From Chiridota heheva (taxonomy: Eukaryota; Echinodermata; Holothuroidea; Apodida; Chiridotidae), in assembly GCA_020152595.1 (NCBI GenBank), contig JAIGNY010001629.1, positions 709,501 to 773,500 of the forward strand: a DNA stretch of 64,000 bases. The letters run 5' to 3'. Below are positions 1-64,000 of the stretch, piece after piece. The notes beneath the pieces are model-generated. The model searched no databases and was not told the DNA's origin. It saw nothing but the letters and a program-made list of their open reading frames with translations. The stretch's first letter is position 1. Each line of letters opens with the position of its first letter. The position numbers and the translations under genes are program-made.

Positions 1-53614
<53,614 letters not shown>

Positions 53615-53875
53615 TTTCTCGCTCACAAAGAACCAAAATGGATATTGATAAAATAAGTTGGCGCTCTTCTGGAATAAGCACAACAGAATGTAAATTAAAA
53701 AAGACCTTCAGACAGGCTAAAGTTTGTCATTGAGGAAATGGTGAGCTTCAACATGGACCGCGATGACCGCTACAGGAGAGGGAGGGGGAGGGGAGGGGAA
53801 GGGAGGGGAAGGGAAGGGAAGGGGGAAGGGAGGGAGAGGGGGAGGGTAGGGGTCGGGGTCGGGTCGGGGTAGTTA
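53615..53875 (-). promoter_or_regulatory. Tankyrase 5' flank with a G-rich purine tract
   Basis: Between about 53772 and 53873 the plus strand is a run of GGGAGGGG, GGGAAGGG and then GGGGTCGGGG units, many with four or more G runs close together, capable in principle of G-quadruplex formation. It lies 158-260 bp upstream of the ATG. No TATA box is seen. Calling it a promoter is inference from position. Confidence 0.45.
53714..53779 (+). other. Short open stretch of coding appearance next to the purine tract
   Basis: The plus strand reads KFVIEEMVSFNMDRDDRY without interruption after a possible acceptor (CTTCAG), then runs into the purine repeat, which would encode only Gly/Arg/Glu. I do not recognise the protein. 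It could be a fragment of another gene or retrocopy, or chance. Confidence 0.2.
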
Positions 53876-53959
53876 ACCCCCACTTTTTTGCTGTGTAAAT
53901 GAAAAAAATCATATCCTGAGAGGATTTCACCTCCTCAGTTTTCCAGGTTGGAACGTAAA

Positions 53960-54420
53960 ATTGGAAAATAATTGACATAATATTTAAACAATTGGTAAAA
54001 TTAAAGAATAATTTGGTAAAAATATTTGAAATTTTAGGCAAATTTGTCAACAAATTTTCCGAAAATTGATCAAAATTTCCTTAAATGTAAAGAAAATTTC
54101 CCAGAAATGAAAGAATTTTCCCGAAAATTGAAGAGAATTATCAAAAAAAAACGAATTTTCCCTAAAGTTGACAAAGTTTCCCAGTTTCCCAAAATTTGAG
54201 GGTAGGTGCCCGAAAATGAATTAAAAAAAAAAAGTATTAGTACAATTATTTGAAATTTGGGTGAAATTTTTCCATAAATTTGCCCAAAATTAAAAACAAT
54301 TTTTCAAAATCGAACAAAATTACTCGAAAAATCACCCAAATTAGCAAAATTTCCCTAAATTGTCAAACAATTTACAGAATTTTAAAGAAAACTGCCCGAA
54401 AATGAAAAGAATTTCCCAAA
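53960..54420. repeat. Degenerate tandem repeat of GAAAATTTCCC-like words
   Basis: Words such as GAAAATTTCCCAGAAATGAA, AATTTTCCCGAAAATTG and AAATTTCCCTAAATTG recur every 20-25 bases in both orientations. Too diverged to give a clean unit. Confidence 0.6.
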
Positions 54421-54449
54421 AAGAGTGAAGGAGAACCTCCGATTAGTCG

Positions 54450-54945
54450 CAACATACCATAACTGAACAAGATTACGGGCTAAGAAGGGTTAGCCACCCC
54501 ATAAAAAGCCCAAACTAACACCACCACCACCACAAAAAAAAAAAAAAAAAAAAAAAAAAACAGACGCCCAGAGTTAGTAAAGAATCTATCAATGTTGACT
54601 TTGAAATTGTGAACAGAATTGGAGCTAACTACCCACTCAGGCAAACCATTCCACTCATTAACAACTCTTTGCGAAAAGCTAAAACGCCGAATATCTTTCC
54701 GGTCAACTTCAAGCTGTTACCACGTGTCACGTGAGGATTAGCTGAAACATGCAAGAATTTACAGGAAGTCAAAGCATCACTACCAGATAGGAACTTAAAC
54801 ACCTGAATCATATCGCCACGTACTCTTCCCAACTCAAGCGTGGTCAAACCAAGAATTATAGATTCATAAGAGAGATTTCTTACTTCGGGAATAAGTCTGG
54901 CTCTTCGCTGAACCTGCTCCAAAATGAACCTCAGTCTGTGAACAT
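54450..54945 (-). mobile_element. CR1/L2-like LINE, 3' end fragment (copy 3)
   Basis: The minus strand reads LSYESIILGLTTLELGRVRG, DMIQVFKFLSGSDALTSCKF, then HVSANPHVTRGNSLKL, the same C-terminal tail as the copies at 19368 and 51765. An A run at 54535-54560 lies near its 3' end. The frame is interrupted within the NEWNGL region. Confidence 0.88.
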
Positions 54946-59316
<4,371 letters not shown>

Positions 59317-60535
59317 TGTTTTACCTTGCCGGTTCCATAATTTCTTCCCGGTTACGAACTTAAATTGGGAAATTATTGGCCCGGTTGCTACGCCACTGCT
59401 TTGGTCAACTTTTAAGTGATTTTGGCAAATTGTTTCCTACCGTTTATCCGTTCATGGATCAATTGATGAATGGTTTTTATTATTGATATTATTGCTGCTA
59501 TAAACTTGTGTTTATATCTAAAGATTAATGTTGAGGCGGCGGTGTTTATATGCGCATTATATGCACGGGGCAAAGGACTTTGGCTCGAGTAGAGTGACCC
59601 GACGTTATAGGAGGGTCATTCACGCATGTCGCGAGTGGAAAATGTTTTGCACCGTACATTGAATATACATATAAACATAATGCCAAAACAATAAACTTAT
59701 ACAATTTCCGTGTTAGGTTGTTTAAAATGCATAAAAAGCAACAAAAAAGGATGAAAAATGAGAAAAGTTTACAAATATGTTTCGCTTTGTTAAGAAATTA
59801 ACCTGTTGTAAAAATGGACTAAACCAAATACTGACGGTCGTGCATTACGCAAATTTAATGAACGGATCAAGGATGTACATGACAATGCAGCATCATGTCA
59901 TGCAAATACTCAATACAAATGTTATGATAATCTGTAAAGATAAAATGCCGTAACACCGAACCTGGCTGAAATTGATCGTCTATGGATGATCAAGGACGTA
60001 CTTCCTTGGGATGTCAAGGAAGTACTTCCTTGGAATGACTAATAACATTTCTTGGAATTTATTTTCTATGTAAGCTTAAATGACTGCGCAGACTGCAGCT
60101 CAAAAGTTTATATATTTCCCCCTAAATCTCAGTGCCTAGAAATTATGATCTTCTTAGGTTCAAAAAGACAAAAAAATTAAAACAAAACATAGATTCAAAT
60201 AAGGAGATTTGAACTCACACATTAGTATACAACTTTGCTTGGGCCTATGTATGCCTCAAAATTCCTATTATAGTTAAATACTTTGCTACTTTTATGGTTT
60301 AAATTTAAGCAATTTACATTTACTGGCAATACGAATTTTGAAAAGGGAGTCGTCTTAAATGGCACTTCCCTGTTTTTCATGTGGTCCATCATGAAGTCCA
60401 CTCTGATGAAAAAACCAGGCACAGTCGATAAAGAATAAATTCGAGGATGACGTGCAAGACTCGTAAAACACTGTTGGCTAAATATACTATACATTGGTTT
60501 AAACTGTACGGAGACCGGGGATATATGTTCTTTGT
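59317..60535. other. Unassigned sequence
   Basis: No coding similarity. A small direct repeat (ACTTCCTTGGRATG, 60000-60035) is the only structure seen. Confidence 0.5.
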
Positions 60536-60539
60536 TAAC

Positions 60540-62960
60540 TTTATTTTTGATTTCATTTACTCTCTGGCTATCTTCCTTAGGTTTTCCATATTATCCGTAT
60601 CATAAAGGTTTATTTTGCTCATTTCCATTCCAATCAGCCAATAATGTTCTTCAAGTAAAAACAGTTTAAAATATTTTCAGTTGCATCTTCATGGTCACAA
60701 AAATCACAATTTATATTAGGGTAGCTGTTGTTGTAATTGGCTTAAACTTTAGTCATATACAGTGTTAATTTGATTATAGTAAGGGTCTCCATTGTTTACA
60801 AACGCTGCAATATATTTCTGTCTTTTAAAATCATGTTCTAATTGAAATCTGAGTTTGCTAGTTTGTTTTCTTTGATCCATTTCCTCTATTTCATCAGCAC
60901 TTTTCTTTTTAACTTCTTCCTTCCATTTACTTTTTGTCTTCTTCCGAACATTAATTATATCAATATCAATTCCGTATTTTCTTCCTATGTATTTGATTTC
61001 ATAATACCAACATCCAGGATAGCCTTTATTTCTTTGTTCAATGAGTTTTTTCTTGCTGTTCTACTGTTCTACTTTAGTCTGAGTTGAGTAAATAATTAAT
61101 GGAATAACATGAGTTTCTTGTAATGAATAATTTGTAAGATTGGCCAAAAACCTGCTTCTTTCAAAAGTTCCTAATATGATGTTAAACTATTTAAGTTAAA
61201 AATATGCGGCAAATCATTCTTTTTGTAGATTTTCTAGCGCTTGCAAGTGTACTTTCTTTACTGATAGGTTAGTCCAAGTTTCCATATTATATGTGAAGGC
61301 AGAATGCTGGCATATCTACTGCTTCTAGCTGTCTAGTATTTTAATTTTTACTTGTAATGCTGCATTTCCGACTTTCTTCTGGTCTCCATACTTTTCTATT
61401 TTTTTATTCGTACGCTGAATATGTACTTCTTTCTTTTCAATCCTGTTTTTTAAGGTCTTTGATGAAAAACGATTGGGCTAGATACTTCGCTTTTTCTGTT
61501 TCAACAACTTTTCCTTTCTTGACATGTATATTTGGAATTTGTTCGTTTTTTTTTATATTTCCAGCTTAAGTATGGCAGTTTTTTCATTGTTGAATGTAAA
61601 TGTTTTCCTTTCTTCCATCAAAATCAGGTTTCTACCTGTTGCTTCCAGCGTTTCTGTCGTACCAATTAATTGGTGCTACATCGTCAACGTAGAATAGATT
61701 TCCAATTTTAATCTTAGGTCCTATAGTAGCAATGCATCGTTCGCCTATCTGGTTTATTTTGTCTCTTTCTATGGTGCATAAAGTTGGTCCAATAATAGTG
61801 CCTTGTCTTACAGTGTGGTTCAGAATAATTTTTTCTGTCATTCCTAACCTGCTAACGGAGTATCTACTGTTACGTATGCATTTTCGTTCATCTGTTTATA
61901 CGAATGATAAGGGCCACACCTTCAGCTGTTACTCCAATTTTGTATAATTCGTTACAAGCATCTATCAACCAGAGTTTATCAAAACACTTCCTTGCATCTG
62001 CTATAGCAGGATGTATAAGTTATTATTTAAATATTTATTATAGTCAATTATAGCTTGTAACTTTGTACGGTGAATAAATGGTCTAAAGCTCCTATTTCTT
62101 GCATGCTCCCACACTGGTACTCAGTGATTTCTTTCCGTAATCTGGTAATATATCTGTATTCCTTGTGTGCAGGATTTTTTTCATCAGTTTACTAAGGTTA
62201 CTTGTCATGAAGAGACCTCTTTGGTTTTTCATCTCTTTCCTGCTTCCATATTGATTTAGTTTTCATGTGTTCCGAGTCTTTGGGTCTTCTCCAGTTTTCA
62301 CCATCTCATTTAGCATCATAAATATACTTTGATCCAGATCAGGTCCAGCTTTTTTAATATATTCATTTTTCCATCCGCTCAAGTCAGCTGCTTTATCCAT
62401 GTTGAGGTTTTCTTGCATCATGGTATTCTTTCCAGGTTATTGGTTAAGCTCTTTTATTAGTTGCGATCAGTCTTCTAGCTTTATTGCAGTGTTCTACAAT
62501 CTATTCCACTCCTTTTTATCTTTGATTATTTGCTTTTCTTTGTGTTAAAAGGTTCTCATAATATTCAATATATACTTTCTTTGTTCCTTCTGAATCTCCT
62601 ACAGTATGCTTGATCCACGATTGTCCATCATTGCTGTTAATTCTTCCAATTTTCTTCCTTCCATCTGTTTGATAAAATTTCAGAAGCTTGCGAGTAAACT
62701 CCTTCCTGTTTAATTTTATCAGCAACTTCCAGGTGGCTTTTGGGTTTTCTTTATCATCATGTGTTTGGATGCATTTATTAATAATCTTCAGTTCCTTGAT
62801 TAGAACTTCTCTTTTTGTTGAACATTTTTCTTGTAGACGTTCTTTCTTAAGTTTCTTTTCTAGCTTTTAGTAGTCTTGTGGTTTTCTTTTGTTTTTTCTT
62901 GCTCCTAATTCCTATTCATCGTATAAATGTTATTTGCAATACCCAAAACTTTTGCGTTCC
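60540..62960 (-). mobile_element. Decayed LINE with reverse transcriptase and C-terminal zinc-finger remnant
   Basis: Read on the minus strand from right to left. A pre-RT segment comes first (FTRKLLKFYQTDGRKKIGRI, then YIEYYENLL). RT motifs follow: ITEYQCGSMQEIGALDHLF, then IADARKCFDKLWLIDACNEL (catalytic Asp), then VRQGTIIGPTLC and NLFYVDDVAPI (the catalytic Asp pair). Much further on, NCDFCDHEDATENILNC is a degenerate zinc-binding motif seen after the RT of some non-LTR elements. There are many stops and frameshifts, so this is an old copy. I cannot assign the clade. Confidence 0.83.
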
Positions 62961-63299
62961 AATTCGATTGGCTCAAATACACACACCCATATCAAGCCCC
63001 CACGTGCATAATAAACATAACTTGAGCAATGTATCCTATGCAGTGCATGCATACACACATACACATACAGTACTATTACGTAGTCATTAATTTTCAAAGG
63101 TCAATTGTGTTCAGCGGTGGTGATAACCGAGAGGCGAACTCGATTGTGCTTTTCCAATTTTGTCTCTGGAGAAGATCCTTTGCTTTGTAAAAGGGAGTTT
63201 CTAATTCTTATAAATGGCGTCTTTAGTAAGAGCACACATACGGGAGGGCCTTTCAGTAAGTTATCATTCTCAAAAGGCACCTGAAGTTCCCATGTTTTG

Positions 63300-64000
63300 G
63301 TAATGTTATGGCACAGTACAGGCATAGTACTAGTTCCGCTACTACATTCCACGTACTGTATTTCTGCCACTTCTCCTGCCTCCTACCACAGAGGGGTATC
63401 GGGGAAAGACTAAAACGAATGACAATATACATTACACACAAACAGTCTGAAAGAATCCGAATGACATTTCATTCGTTTTGCAAAGCGAATGACAATTCAG
63501 TTTTAATACAAACGAAAACCTGGATGATCTTCATCAATGGGAAGCAGACTGGCAGATGGAATTCCAACCCCTTAAATGCCAGCTCCTACGCCAAACGAAC
63601 TCCACTAAGGGCCAACTACACGATACATGGTCATGTCCTAGTGGAGGTGGAAACTGGCAAGTATCTGGGAGTTACCTTGCACAAAAACCAAAACATCACA
63701 AAAAAGTGACTAGTACCAGAGCATTCCTCTAACGGAATCTCCATCACTGTCCATGCATCGCCAAGGCTTTATGCTACCAGACGCTTGTCAGACCCTTGCT
63801 GGAGTACACAAGTGTGATCTGGGACCCATCAACCAAAGACAACATCAACCAAGGAGACAGCACAGAGAAGAGCAGCACGCTTTGTGTTCAAAAACTACTC
63901 CACATACAGCAGAGTCACATCAATGCTTCAAACCCTCAACTGGCTCTCTCTAGCAGAAATGAGAGCCTGCTGTAAAGCAATAATGATGTACAGGATAGTC
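63300..64000 (+). mobile_element. LINE fragment, C-terminal reverse transcriptase, runs off the right edge
   Basis: The plus strand, over shifting frames, reads ANYTIHGHVLVEVETGKYLG and VTLHKNQNI, then TRAFL, then CYQTLVRPLLEYTSVIWDPS and TKDNIN. TLVRPLLEYxSxxWDPS is the conserved post-catalytic motif of CR1/L2-like and jockey-like elements. Several indels. Bases 62961-63299 to its left show nothing I can name. Confidence 0.82.

Noticed and set aside
53615..53683. Upstream in-frame ATG that would extend tankyrase by 23 residues
   Set aside because: The extension is hydrophobic/aromatic and unlike the family, while the internal ATG has a strong context and gives a TNKS2-like start.

Overview
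This is a window of animal nuclear DNA, AT-rich and full of introns, dominated by one large gene on the minus strand: tankyrase (TNKS), a poly-ADP-ribose polymerase built from five ankyrin-repeat clusters, a SAM domain and a PARP catalytic domain. I can place 19 coding exons with GT/AG splice sites and matching phases, from the ATG at 53614 down to 603. They cover residues 1 to about 1053, and the gene runs off the left edge inside the PARP domain just after the conserved Leu-Phe-His-Gly motif. The short N-terminus (about 22 residues before the first ankyrin cluster) resembles vertebrate TNKS2 or an invertebrate single tankyrase, not TNKS1 with its long His/Pro/Ser head. The tRNA-derived SINEs, the LINE types and the frequent AGGCCTA-like words suggest a marine invertebrate deuterostome, perhaps an echinoderm. 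That placement is inference and weak.

Layout on the + axis, which is the reverse of transcription: PARP exon 19 (603-783), SAM exon 18 (1079-1294), linker plus SAM exon 17 (3486-3958), ankyrin exons 16 to 2 between 5519 and 42439, then a roughly 11 kb first intron and exon 1 (53428-53614). A G-rich purine tract lies 160-260 bp upstream of the start codon. From 53.8 to 64 kb I find no host gene I can support, only retrotransposon debris, a long TA microsatellite and unassigned sequence.

The exons are strongly conserved, but three carry one-base indels that break frame (exon 12 by +1, exons 7 and 17 by -1), each next to a short A/T run. Intact splice sites and matching phases everywhere else make assembly error the likeliest explanation. 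Exon 12 is also part of a threefold tandem duplication whose two other copies are decayed pseudo-exons, one of them containing a near-perfect palindrome.

The introns are a repeat museum. They hold at least five minus-strand fragments of one RNase H-bearing non-LTR retrotransposon, several other LINE fragments and two tRNA-derived SINEs. A 1.2 kb hAT-like element has 16-bp terminal repeats and an 8-bp target duplication, and two elements are bounded by TTAA like piggyBac transposons, one of them carrying a LINE inside it. There are minisatellites with units of about 20, 22, 28 and 54 bp and a composite satellite of about 300 bp present in opposite orientations at two loci. The 20-bp minisatellite runs directly into the 5' splice site of exon 15 and shares its sequence. 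I found no CRISPR array, operon, rRNA or intact tRNA gene, and no clearly new coding system; the unusual features are structural.
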